DNA from: Acidobacteriota bacterium
GTDB taxonomy: Bacteria > Actinomycetota > Acidimicrobiia > Spongiisociales > UBA5794
NCBI GenBank assembly: GCA_022574065.1
Contig: JACZST010000070.1
Location: 1 to 8,863 of the forward strand
DNA length: 8,863 bases
Direction of reading: 5' to 3'
Shown in pieces: positions 1 through 6,488 of the stretch. The notes under the pieces were generated by a model. It worked only from the letters and a program-made list of their open reading frames with translations, ran no database searches and was not told where the DNA came from. The position numbers and the translations under genes were made by a program. Numbering within the stretch: the first letter of the stretch is position 1; each line of letters opens with the position of its first letter.

Positions 1-40
1 ACGTGTCGAAGGCTACCCACGTCAAGTTGTAGCGCGGAAA

Positions 41-164
41 AGTTCCCGGTTGCCAGTTCCCAGTCCCGGGGCCCGAGTTGCCGGTTGTCGCTACCAATCC
101 CGATTCCGAACTGGTAACTGGGAACTGGAAGCGAGCGCAGCGAGCGCACTGGTAACCGGGAACT
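41..164. repeat. Nested inverted-repeat cluster downstream of copA
   Basis: The non-coding 165 bases at the window start contain related words in both orientations. The arm at 41-57 (AGTTCCCGGTTGCCAGT) is the reverse complement of 148-164 with one mismatch (16 of 17). Inside it, CCAGTTCCCAGT at 53-64 is the exact reverse complement of 117-128. A perfect 9-bp tandem duplication, GCGAGCGCA twice, fills 131-148. The cluster ends one base before the copA stop codon, so its transcript could fold at the 3' end of the copper operon and act as a terminator or stabiliser, but there is no T-run typical of an intrinsic terminator. The mosaic of small words resembles dispersed intergenic palindromic elements. 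Positions 1-40 hold nothing I can identify. Confidence 0.6.
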
Positions 165-165
165 C

Positions 166-2322
166 CTACTCGAACCGCCTGAGGCGCAACGAGTTCGCTA
201 CCACCGACACCGAAGAGAAGGCCATGGCGGCTGCAGCGATCATCGGGTTGAGGAGGCCCAGCGCCGCCAGGGGAATCGCGGCGACGTTGTAGCCAAACGC
301 CCAGAAGAGGTTTTGTCGGATGGTCCTGAAGGTGGCCCTGGCGAGACCGAGTCCCGTCACCGCCAGACCCGGGTCACCTGACATCAATACCACGTCGGCG
401 GCCTCGATGGCGACGTCGGTGCCGGAGCCTACGGCCATGCCGAGGTCGGCTTGGGTCAGGGCAGGGGCGTCGTTGATGCCGTCACCAACAAAACCAACCG
501 AGCGACCTTCGGATTGAACGCGAGCCACTTCAGCCGCCTTGTCCGCAGGGAGTACCTCGGCCATCACCGAATCGATGCCCACAGCGACGGCGATCGTCTC
601 GGCTGTGCGATGGTTGTCTCCGGTGAGCATGGCGACGTCGACGTCCATCGCTTGCAGCGCGCGCACGGCATCGGCCGCAGTGTCCCGGATTGTGTCGGCG
701 ACGCCAAGGGTGCCACGAACCTCTCCGTCCCATCCGGCGAGAAAGGCGGTATTTCCCATGCTTTCGATTCGCTCCATGGAAGCAACGTACCGATCCGGGA
801 TGTGCAGTCCTCGATCTGCGACGAGCTTTGGCTTGCCGACGATGACCACGGTCCCGTCAACGGTGCCGGCAACGCCGAGACCACGCAGCGTTGAGAAGTC
901 GCTCGGCGTGACCAGAATGACATCTCGCTCCTCGGCTCCGAGGGCGACCGCCTTGCCGATCGGATGTTCCGACGCAGCCTCGACCGACCCGACGAGCAGC
1001 AGGAAACGATCCTCCGGCTCGTCGGTGACGACATCGGTGAGAGTCATCGCTCCTCGCGTCAGGGTGCCGGTCTTGTCGAAAATGACGGTGTCGACCACCT
1101 TCGCCTGTTCGAAGACCTGAGCGTTCTTGAAGAGCACACCCAGTTCGGCGCCGCGAGCCGAGCCGACCATGATCGCAGTGGGGGTGGCCAGACCCATGGC
1201 GCACGGACAAGCGATGATCAGGACGGCCACCGCCGAGCGTAGCGCGACCGCTATGTCGCCGGTGGCGACGAGCCACCCGGCCAGCGTGAGGAGGGCGATG
1301 CCGAGCACGATCGGGACGAATACCGAGCTCACCCGGTCGGCGAGCCGCTGGACGGGGGCCTTCGAAGCCTGGGCGTCCTCCACGAGCTTGACGATCTGGG
1401 CAAGAGCGGTCTCTGCGCCCAGCTTGGTCACCTCGACCTCGATCCGACCCTGCTGGTTGATGGTTGCTCCGAACACCAGATCTCCAGGGGCTTTGTCCAC
1501 CGGATGCGACTCGCCGGTGAGCATGGACTCATCGATCGAGGTGGCACCGGCGCCGATGGTGCCGTCGGTCGGGATCTTCTCCCCGGGAAGTACCACGACG
1601 ACCTCTCCTAGATGCAGGTCCTCGACAGGGATCATGATCTCGAATCCATCGCGCGAGACCCTGGCTTCCTTGGCGCCGAGTTCGAGCAGTTTGGTGATGG
1701 CGCTCGACGCCTTGCCCTTCGCTCTCGCCTCGAAGTAACGGCCGAGCAGGATCAACGTGATGATCATTCCCGCGGTCTCGAAGAAGACCGGATACCCGCT
1801 GAACATCGCCCACATCGAATACACCCACGCGGTGAGGGTTCCAACCGTCACCAGGGTGTCCATTGCCAGGCTGCCGGACGTGACCTGCTTCCAGGTCGCC
1901 CTGTGGAACTGCCAGCCGAAACCGAATACCACGATCGTGGCCAGCGCGGCCTGGATCATATCTGACCACAGCTCGTCGGGCCCCAGCATCGACAGCAGCA
2001 GCAATGGCGCGGTCAACAGTGCCGCCCCGATGACGTTCCGCTTCTGGAACGCCACCTCCTCTTCATACCGCTCATCCAAGGAGGGGCGCTCCTCGCCCTC
2101 GACGAGGGGGGTGATCTCATAGCCGATCTTGTCGATCGAAGCCTGCAGTAATGCGACGTCGACGAGGTCGGGATCGACAACCGCCCTCGCCTGCTGTCCG
2201 GCAAAGTTCACGACCGCCTCTTCCACACCCTCTTGTCTGCCGAGGACGCGCTCGATTCGCACCGCACACGACGCACAGGTCATGCCTTGCACGTCGAAAT
2301 TGATGGTGTCTGTGTCAGTCAT
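166..2322 (-). CDS. copA: Copper-translocating P1B-1-type ATPase CopA
   Basis: This 718-residue inner-membrane pump exports Cu(I) from the cytoplasm, driven by ATP hydrolysis. One N-terminal heavy-metal-associated domain (about residues 5-72) carries GMTCASC with metal-binding Cys16 and Cys19. About eight membrane segments follow, near 96-114, 122-140, 155-173, 181-197, 333-354, 359-381, 669-687 and 690-709. The actuator loop has TGES at 269-272. The sixth helix has the Cys-Pro-Cys metal site at 372-374. The catalytic Asp416 sits in DKTGT, with SEHP at 451-454, TGDN at 567-570 and GDGINDAP at 613-620 in the nucleotide-binding part. Tyr678-Asn679 and Met700 with Ser703-Ser704 are the membrane residues expected of the Cu(I) subclass rather than the Zn/Cd subclass. 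The length is normal for a one-HMA CopA. It lies 21 bp after copZ, so it is the last gene of the csoR-copZ-copA operon. The Shine-Dalgarno sequence is weak. Confidence 0.96.
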   Translation of the reverse strand: MTDTDTINFDVQGMTCASCAVRIERVLGRQEGVEEAVVNFAGQQARAVVDPDLVDVALLQASIDKIGYEITPLVEGEERPSLDERYEEEVAFQKRNVIGAALLTAPLLLLSMLGPDELWSDMIQAALATIVVFGFGWQFHRATWKQVTSGSLAMDTLVTVGTLTAWVYSMWAMFSGYPVFFETAGMIITLILLGRYFEARAKGKASSAITKLLELGAKEARVSRDGFEIMIPVEDLHLGEVVVVLPGEKIPTDGTIGAGATSIDESMLTGESHPVDKAPGDLVFGATINQQGRIEVEVTKLGAETALAQIVKLVEDAQASKAPVQRLADRVSSVFVPIVLGIALLTLAGWLVATGDIAVALRSAVAVLIIACPCAMGLATPTAIMVGSARGAELGVLFKNAQVFEQAKVVDTVIFDKTGTLTRGAMTLTDVVTDEPEDRFLLLVGSVEAASEHPIGKAVALGAEERDVILVTPSDFSTLRGLGVAGTVDGTVVIVGKPKLVADRGLHIPDRYVASMERIESMGNTAFLAGWDGEVRGTLGVADTIRDTAADAVRALQAMDVDVAMLTGDNHRTAETIAVAVGIDSVMAEVLPADKAAEVARVQSEGRSVGFVGDGINDAPALTQADLGMAVGSGTDVAIEAADVVLMSGDPGLAVTGLGLARATFRTIRQNLFWAFGYNVAAIPLAALGLLNPMIAAAAMAFSSVSVVANSLRLRRFE

Positions 2323-2343
2323 GGAGCCGCTACCTGGTATTTG

Positions 2344-2556
2344 CTACTGGCTTGGGACCTCGTAGCCGACTTCCTCGATGGCTGCGACTATCGCCGTGAA
2401 CGTGCCATCGGAACCGTCGTAATCGAGGTCGAGGGTGCTGGCGTCGATATCGACCTCGGCGCGTTCCACCCCGGACACGGCGCCAACGGCGTCCTCGATC
2501 GAGGTCTTGCAATGGCCGCAATGAATCTCGGGGACGGACAGTGTTCTGTTGGTCAT
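2344..2556 (-). CDS. copZ: CopZ-like copper chaperone (single HMA domain)
   Basis: This is a 70-residue protein consisting of one ferredoxin-like heavy-metal-associated domain. The metal loop is IHCGHCKTS with Cys13 and Cys16; His12 and His15 flank the cysteines, where many family members have Met-x-Cys-x-x-Cys. By family knowledge, such proteins carry Cu(I) in the cytoplasm, deliver it to the CopA N-terminal domain and exchange it with the CsoR sensor. The start codon overlaps the csoR stop as ATGA, which implies translational coupling. An AGGAG ribosome-binding sequence sits about 8 nt upstream. copA follows after 21 bp. The C-terminal helix ends with the family-typical EEVGYEV. Its role as a chaperone in this operon is inferred from context and fold; the metal is not proven from sequence. 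Confidence 0.9.
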   Translation of the reverse strand: MTNRTLSVPEIHCGHCKTSIEDAVGAVSGVERAEVDIDASTLDLDYDGSDGTFTAIVAAIEEVGYEVPSQ

Positions 2557-2876
2557 GTGGTATCTCCTCTGGGACCGGTAACGCTCGGCGTGTACCGAAG
2601 CGTCTCCATCAACTCGTCGACGATCTCGCCCGAGCGGCCTTCCTCAACGGCATGCAGGACGCATGTTTCTACGTGGTTCTGCATCAGCACCCTGTTCACC
2701 TTCTCCAGGGATCCTTCCAGCGCAGAGACCTGTTTCATGATGTCCAGGCAGTACCGTTCGTCTTCGACCATGGTGATCACCCCTTCGAGGTGGCCACGCA
2801 CGGTCTTCAGCCGGTTCAGGGCCGACTGCTTGTGCTCGGCTTTCATCTCCTGGGCGTGTCTGTGCTCGGTTTCCAT
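2553..2876 (-). CDS. csoR: CsoR-family copper-sensing transcriptional repressor
   Basis: This 107-residue all-helical DUF156/CsoR repressor binds its operator when copper-free and releases it on binding Cu(I). The three Cu(I) ligands are present with the exact spacing of the M. tuberculosis protein (Cys36, His61, Cys65): here Cys43 in RYCLDIM, then His68 and Cys72 in NHVETC. The conserved N-terminal helix HKQSALNRLKTVRGHLEGV is also intact. A GTG at 2897 would add seven residues, but it lies inside the operator palindrome and upstream of the predicted transcription start. The ATG at 2876 sits 6 nt after a good -10 box and is therefore preferred. The His/Glu-rich N-terminus before residue 15 is variable in the family. 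It is the first gene of the copper operon and overlaps copZ by 4 nt. It very likely represses its own operon. Nickel-sensing RcnR relatives lack this Cys-His-Cys triad, so copper is the best call. Confidence 0.94.
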   Translation of the reverse strand: METEHRHAQEMKAEHKQSALNRLKTVRGHLEGVITMVEDERYCLDIMKQVSALEGSLEKVNRVLMQNHVETCVLHAVEEGRSGEIVDELMETLRYTPSVTGPRGDTT

Positions 2877-2882
2877 GCTCCC

Positions 2883-2888
2883 AGTATA
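2883..2888 (-). promoter_or_regulatory. Extended -10 promoter of csoR-copZ-copA
   Basis: On the minus strand the hexamer TATACT is preceded by TGC, giving an extended -10 element. It ends 6 nt before the csoR ATG, which places the expected transcription start at or within a base of the A of the start codon, so the message is probably leaderless. No convincing TTGACA-like -35 is visible; the place where it would lie is inside the G/C-rich operator. Confidence 0.7.
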
Positions 2889-2889
2889 G

Positions 2890-2910
2890 CACCCCACCCG
2901 GGGTGGGGTG
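2890..2910. promoter_or_regulatory. Putative CsoR operator
   Basis: A perfect palindrome with 10-bp arms around a single central base: CACCCCACCC, then G, then GGGTGGGGTG. It lies immediately upstream of the -10 box and covers the spacer and the -35 position of the csoR promoter, where bound repressor would block RNA polymerase. Runs of C and G arranged as a dyad are the hallmark of CsoR operators, and the CCCAC/GTGGG half-sites recall the M. tuberculosis csoR operator. The regulator it serves is encoded directly downstream. Confidence 0.82.
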
Positions 2911-2974
2911 GGGTTATGTGAACGCAGGGTTGGAACCCCGATAAACGGCTAACTCCGACCTCGGGAGGGTCGCG

Positions 2975-3781
2975 CTATTTGAGGAGCAGGGTTCCAATCC
3001 TCCTCGAGGTGATCACGGCGCCGATCGTCGCCATCGTGATGAGGAAGGCGACGTTGATGAGCATGGTCCAGTCGAGGACGCCGAGAGTCAGGCCGCGCAC
3101 CAACCGCACTCCGTGGAAGAGAGGGGAGAACCAGGTGAGGACCTGAATGGCTGGGGGATAGATGTCGATCGGGTAAAAGGTCGCCGAGAAGAGAAACAGC
3201 GGCAGGGTGACCAGCGACACCAGATCGAGGTCCTGCCAGGTGCGCATGAAGGTGGCGGCTGCGGTCCCCACCGCGGCGAACGCAAACCCGATCAGGACGG
3301 CTGCCGGGAGAGCGAGCAGCCCCCACCACGAATCGATGAGTCCCATCACCGTCATGACGATGACGAACGCCAGCGAGTAGGTAGCGCCCCGGATCAGCGA
3401 CCAGGCGATCTCACCAGACGCCACGTCGACCGGCTGCATTGGGGTGGCCAAGATTCCGTCGTAGGTCTTGCCGTATCTCAGCTTGAAGAACATGTTCGTC
3501 GACTCGAAGATTGCCCCGTTCATGGCGGAGGACGCGAGCATGGCAGGGGCGACGAAAGCGGCATATGACACCAGCGACCCATCCGGTGCGACCACGTCGC
3601 CAACCAGTTGCCCGATGCCGACCCCGATTGCGAACAAATAGAAGATCGGCTCGAAGAATCCGGAAGCGACTACCGGCCAGTAGGCCTTGGTCGACATGTA
3701 GTTCCGTTCGACCAGGTAGCGGCCTCGCCAACGTGACGAGATCGGCGGAACGATGCGGGTGACGAGGCCCTCGGAGGTCAT
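2975..3781 (-). CDS. ABC-2 type transporter permease (NodJ/DrrB-like), second subunit
   Basis: This is a 268-residue integral membrane protein of the ABC-2 exporter family. I chose the start that gives MTSEGLVTR because it overlaps the stop of the preceding permease gene as ATGA and restores the normal family length; longer readings upstream lie over that other gene. About six hydrophobic segments are visible, roughly at residues 35-60, 70-90, 127-148, 153-175, 188-207 and 240-262. Family-like stretches are FFEPIFYLFAIGVGIG after the first helix, the cytoplasmic loop RYGKTYDGILATPM, and WFSPLFHGVRLVRG before the last helix. With the neighbouring permease it would form the heterodimeric channel driven by the ATPase at the head of the operon. 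The closest recognisable groups are lipo-oligosaccharide (NodJ) and daunorubicin-type exporters. The substrate cannot be read from sequence. This is the last gene of the unit; the copper operon promoter follows after about 65 bp with no clear terminator between. Confidence 0.85.
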   Translation of the reverse strand: MTSEGLVTRIVPPISSRWRGRYLVERNYMSTKAYWPVVASGFFEPIFYLFAIGVGIGQLVGDVVAPDGSLVSYAAFVAPAMLASSAMNGAIFESTNMFFKLRYGKTYDGILATPMQPVDVASGEIAWSLIRGATYSLAFVIVMTVMGLIDSWWGLLALPAAVLIGFAFAAVGTAAATFMRTWQDLDLVSLVTLPLFLFSATFYPIDIYPPAIQVLTWFSPLFHGVRLVRGLTLGVLDWTMLINVAFLITMATIGAVITSRRIGTLLLK

Positions 3782-4554
3782 GGCAGGAGTTGCTCCCGGA
3801 ACGGCTTCATGGCAAGAGCCATCCCGCCCGCGGTCAGCGCCAACAGGTAGGTCACGCTCACCCACGGATCGACCACCGTCGGGATTTCGAGCATGACCGC
3901 CCGGCACAACTGCACGCCGTGGAACAACGGAGTGACGTATGCGATGGGCTGCATCCAGCCGGGGAGCTGGGTGATTGGGAAGAAGGCGCCGGAGAACAAG
4001 AACATCGGGATCACGACGAAGCGAAAGAACGTAGGGAGGGCAGCATCGCTGTTGGTCCTGGTGGTGAAGGCGGTGGTGATGGCGCCCATCGACACACCGA
4101 CGAGCAGGGCAGGAACGGTGGCGGCAAGCGACTGCCACACAGGTGCGACCCGGAACATCACGACGACGGAGGCGAACACCACCGACACCATCAGCACCCT
4201 TGCCCCGATCCACAGCATGTGACCGTTGACCAGGGCAGGGACACCAATCGGGGTGGCGAGCTTGGCGTGATACGTCCTCGTCCATTTGACGCCCGCCCTC
4301 ACCTTCCACGCCCCCTCTCCGGCACCGGTCTGCATGGCAGTGGCGGCGAGCAATCCAGGGGCGAGGAAGTTCAGGTAGCTTGCGCCTTCCAGACCCGTTG
4401 GCAGATTGGCGTCGACGAGGGTTCCGAGCCCGACCCCCATCGCCAACAGGTACAGGATGGGGTTGAAGAACGAGGAGAAGATCGAACCCCGCCATACCCG
4501 GCTATATACCTTCGCCTCGGATTCGGCCACCCGAAGAGCCAACGGCATCGCCAT
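3778..4554 (-). CDS. ABC-2 type transporter permease (NodJ/DrrB-like), first subunit
   Basis: This is a 258-residue membrane protein, a clear paralogue of the permease that follows it. It shares the FFNPILYLLAMGVGLG segment, a cytoplasmic loop ending KLATPIGV, and the TPLFHGVQLCRA motif before the last helix. About six membrane segments are seen near residues 27-48, 60-78, 112-135, 140-160, 172-195 and 228-248. The start codon overlaps the ATPase stop by one base (TGATG), which suggests coupled translation. A GGAGG box lies only 4 nt before this ATG but 10 nt before a second in-frame ATG two codons on, so the true N-terminus may be at 4548, giving MPLALR. It pairs with the other permease as the transmembrane half of the exporter. 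The substrate is unknown; drug, glycolipid or oligosaccharide export are all possible for this family. Confidence 0.85.
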   Translation of the reverse strand: MAMPLALRVAESEAKVYSRVWRGSIFSSFFNPILYLLAMGVGLGTLVDANLPTGLEGASYLNFLAPGLLAATAMQTGAGEGAWKVRAGVKWTRTYHAKLATPIGVPALVNGHMLWIGARVLMVSVVFASVVVMFRVAPVWQSLAATVPALLVGVSMGAITTAFTTRTNSDAALPTFFRFVVIPMFLFSGAFFPITQLPGWMQPIAYVTPLFHGVQLCRAVMLEIPTVVDPWVSVTYLLALTAGGMALAMKPFREQLLP

Positions 4555-5480
4555 CAGTCCTCCAGAGTCCGACCAGTGAGTCTGAGGAAGACGTCCTCGA
4601 GCGTGGAGCGACGGACGAGCACCGTTTCCGGGTTGAGACCTTCTGCGTGAGCCTTCTCCACCGTTGCGTCGGCGTCCTCGGTATAGAGCAAGGCCCGATC
4701 CGCCAGCACCTCGACCCGGGGAGCCAGTCCTTGGAGGCGATCGGCGATCTCGTCGAGGACGCCGACGGGGAAGCGCAGCTCGACGACCTCGGGCCGGCTG
4801 TATTGCTCGATGAGCGAACGCGGCGAGCCCTCACCGACGATCTTGCCCTTGTCCATGATGACCAGCCGGTCGCAGAGTTGTTCGGCTTCGTCCATGTAGT
4901 GGGTGGTGATGAGGAGGGTGACTCCTTGCTGCTTGAGACGGTAGAGACGGTCCCACAACACATGGCGGGCCTGAGGATCCAGACCGGTGGTCGGCTCGTC
5001 GAGGATCAGCATCTCCGGCTCGTTGATCAAGCCCCTGGCGATGGTGAGCCGGCGCTTCATACCGCCGGACAGTGCCTCCACCTTGGAATCCGCCTTTTCG
5101 GTGAGCTGGGCGAAGTCGAGGAGCTCTTTGATGCGCTCCGCGATCACCGCCTTTGGCAGCCCGAAGTAGCGCCCGTACATGAACAGGTTCTCGGTGACGG
5201 TGAGCTCCTGATCCAGGTTGTCCTCTTGAGGAACCACGCCGAGTCGGGCCCGCAGCTTGGGACCCTCCGTCCTCGGGTCGAGGCCCAGCACCGAGAGCTC
5301 CCCTGCGGTGATCGGGCTGACCGCGCCGATCATCCGCATCACGCTGGTTTTCCCTGCGCCGTTCGGACCGAGGAAACCAAACGACTCTCCGGGGTCAACG
5401 TGAAAGTCGATCCCGTCGACGGCGATCGTGTCATCGAAGTGTTTGGTGAGTCCGGTGGCGGTGATCAACGGAGTAGGCAT
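4554..5480 (-). CDS. ABC transporter ATP-binding protein (NodI/DrrA-like exporter ATPase)
   Basis: This 308-residue cytoplasmic ATPase powers the two permeases encoded after it. Motifs in order are Walker A GPNGAGKT (38-45), Q-loop Gln85 in VVPQED, the signature LSGGM (137-141), Walker B LILDEP (158-163), D-loop GLD (166-168) and switch His194. The C-terminal part after about residue 225 is the extra domain typical of the DrrA/NodI group, including the STLEDVFLRLTGR ending. The ATG at 5480 is chosen because the domain begins at once after it (LITATGLTKHF) and because a -10-like hexamer lies just upstream; an in-frame extension to 5612 would run over the divergent gene. There is no Shine-Dalgarno sequence, which fits a nearly leaderless message. 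It is the first gene of a tightly packed three-gene operon. Drug or lipid-linked glycan export is the usual role of the family. Confidence 0.9.
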   Translation of the reverse strand: MPTPLITATGLTKHFDDTIAVDGIDFHVDPGESFGFLGPNGAGKTSVMRMIGAVSPITAGELSVLGLDPRTEGPKLRARLGVVPQEDNLDQELTVTENLFMYGRYFGLPKAVIAERIKELLDFAQLTEKADSKVEALSGGMKRRLTIARGLINEPEMLILDEPTTGLDPQARHVLWDRLYRLKQQGVTLLITTHYMDEAEQLCDRLVIMDKGKIVGEGSPRSLIEQYSRPEVVELRFPVGVLDEIADRLQGLAPRVEVLADRALLYTEDADATVEKAHAEGLNPETVLVRRSTLEDVFLRLTGRTLED

Positions 5481-5489
5481 GAACGTCGC

Positions 5490-5495
5490 AGCGTA
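5490..5495 (-). promoter_or_regulatory. Candidate -10 of the ABC exporter operon
   Basis: The minus-strand hexamer TACGCT fits the loose actinobacterial TANNNT pattern and ends 9 nt before the ATPase ATG, so only a few untranslated bases would be present. No -35 consensus is evident. It is one half of a back-to-back promoter pair in the 57-bp divergent gap. Confidence 0.4.
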
Positions 5496-5524
5496 CACGG
5501 GCACGGTGCCGGGACCAGCTGGCC

Positions 5525-5530
5525 TAGCCT
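5525..5530 (+). promoter_or_regulatory. Candidate -10 of the cystathionine beta-synthase gene
   Basis: The hexamer TAGCCT fits TANNNT and ends 7 nt before the ATG at 5538, predicting a leaderless transcript. There is no Shine-Dalgarno sequence before that ATG. The same hexamer is found in the same place in front of the Ni/Co transporter gene. No clear -35 is visible. Confidence 0.45.
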
Positions 5531-5537
5531 GCCTGCG

Positions 5538-6488
5538 ATGGAGGTTCACGACCACATTGTCGACACAATCGGCAACACACCGATGGTCCGGCTCGGCCGC
5601 ATCCACCCCCACGGCAACCTCGTCGCCAAGCTGGAGTACCTGAACCCCGGCGGCTCGTCGAAGGACCGGATCGGGGTGGCGATGATCGAGCGGGCGGAGC
5701 GCAATGGGTGGCTGAAGCCGGGCGGAACGATCATCGAGCCAACCTCGGGAAACACCGGGGTCGCGTTGGCGATGGCGGCGTCGCTCAAGGGGTACAAGCT
5801 GATCGCGGTGATAGGTGACAAGCAGTCGGTGGACAAACAGGACCTGCTGCGTGCCTACGGAGCCGAGGTGGTTGTGTGCCCCTCGAACGTGCCGCCGGAC
5901 GATCCCCGTTCGTACTATTCGGTGGCGAACCGGCTGTTTGCCGAGGTGCCAGGCGCCTACATCCCCGACCAGTATTCGAACCCGGCAAACCCCCAGGCGC
6001 AGTACGACACCACTGGCCCGGAGATCTGGCGCCAGACCGACGGTGGGGTCGGTGTGTTCGCTTGCGGCATCGGCACCGGAGGAACGATCAGCGGGGTCGG
6101 GCGTTATCTCAAGGAGCAGAATCGGGAGGTGACGGTTGTCGGCATCGACCCCGAGGGGTCGATCTTCACCGCTGCATCCGATGACGAGGTGACCGGCTAC
6201 CTCATCGAGGGCGTCGGCGAGGACTTCTGGCCGGAAACCTTCGACCCGAACATCGTGGACTCATACGAGACGGTTTCCGACGATGAGGCCTTTGCCATGA
6301 CCCGCCGCCTGGTCGACGAAGAGCGGATTCTGGTTGGTGGCTCGGGCGGCATGGCCGTGGTCGGGGCCCTCCGGGTGGCCGAGGAGCGACCAGACGACCT
6401 TGTCGTGGTACTGCTCCCCGACTCCGGCAGAAACTACCTGACCAAGATCTTCAACGACGACTGGATGCGAGAAAAGGGGTTCTTATGA
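5538..6488 (+). CDS. cbs: Cystathionine beta-synthase / cysteine synthase catalytic core, no CBS domains
   Basis: This is a 316-residue PLP enzyme of fold type II. It would condense serine with homocysteine to cystathionine, or O-acetylserine with sulfide to cysteine. The PLP lysine is Lys42 in NPGGSSKDR. The substrate loop is EPTSGNTG (67-74), the phosphate-binding GTGGT is at 179-183, and Ser269 in GGSGG is at the pyridine-nitrogen position. Segments such as DPEGSI (204-209), YLIEGVGEDFWP (221-232) and the ending KIFNDDWMREKGFL strongly recall the mycobacterial Cbs family. In that family the chain continues into a regulatory pair of CBS domains; here it stops exactly at the linker. The ATG at 5538 is chosen because IGNTPMVRLG follows directly; the long in-frame stretch upstream lies over the ABC ATPase gene. 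A convergent transsulfuration-type enzyme lies 39 bp downstream, which favours the beta-synthase reading. Pure cysteine synthase activity remains possible. Confidence 0.85.
   Translation: MEVHDHIVDTIGNTPMVRLGRIHPHGNLVAKLEYLNPGGSSKDRIGVAMIERAERNGWLKPGGTIIEPTSGNTGVALAMAASLKGYKLIAVIGDKQSVDKQDLLRAYGAEVVVCPSNVPPDDPRSYYSVANRLFAEVPGAYIPDQYSNPANPQAQYDTTGPEIWRQTDGGVGVFACGIGTGGTISGVGRYLKEQNREVTVVGIDPEGSIFTAASDDEVTGYLIEGVGEDFWPETFDPNIVDSYETVSDDEAFAMTRRLVDEERILVGGSGGMAVVGALRVAEERPDDLVVVLLPDSGRNYLTKIFNDDWMREKGFL

Noticed and set aside
451..1242. Plus-strand reading frames antisense to copA
   Set aside because: All conserved P-type ATPase motifs are on the minus strand in one uninterrupted frame; the opposite frames show no domain.
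2927..2972. Weak hairpins (GGGTT-GG-AACCC and CGACC-TCGGGAG-GGTCG) as terminator of the exporter operon
   Set aside because: Stems of only 5 bp, one with a 2-nt loop, and no T-run. Not enough to call a terminator, although some attenuation is possible.
3779..4495. A 238-residue N-terminal extension in frame with the second permease
   Set aside because: It lies entirely over the first permease gene in another frame, has arginine/proline-rich composition without helices, and the normal-length permease begins at an ATGA overlap at 3781.
3790..4650. A 286-codon plus-strand reading frame opposite the permeases
   Set aside because: It is antisense to two well-supported membrane protein genes; its Gly/Arg/His-rich product has no recognisable domain, as expected of a GC-rich shadow.
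4647..5537. A long plus-strand extension upstream of cbs in the same frame
   Set aside because: It is antisense to the ABC ATPase gene. The PLP-enzyme fold begins directly after the ATG at 5538, so the upstream stretch is a high-GC shadow reading frame.
5481..5612. Upstream extension of the ATPase gene by 44 codons
   Set aside because: It overlaps the start of the divergent cbs gene and encodes no family-like residues. The ATG at 5480 fits the domain start and the promoter.
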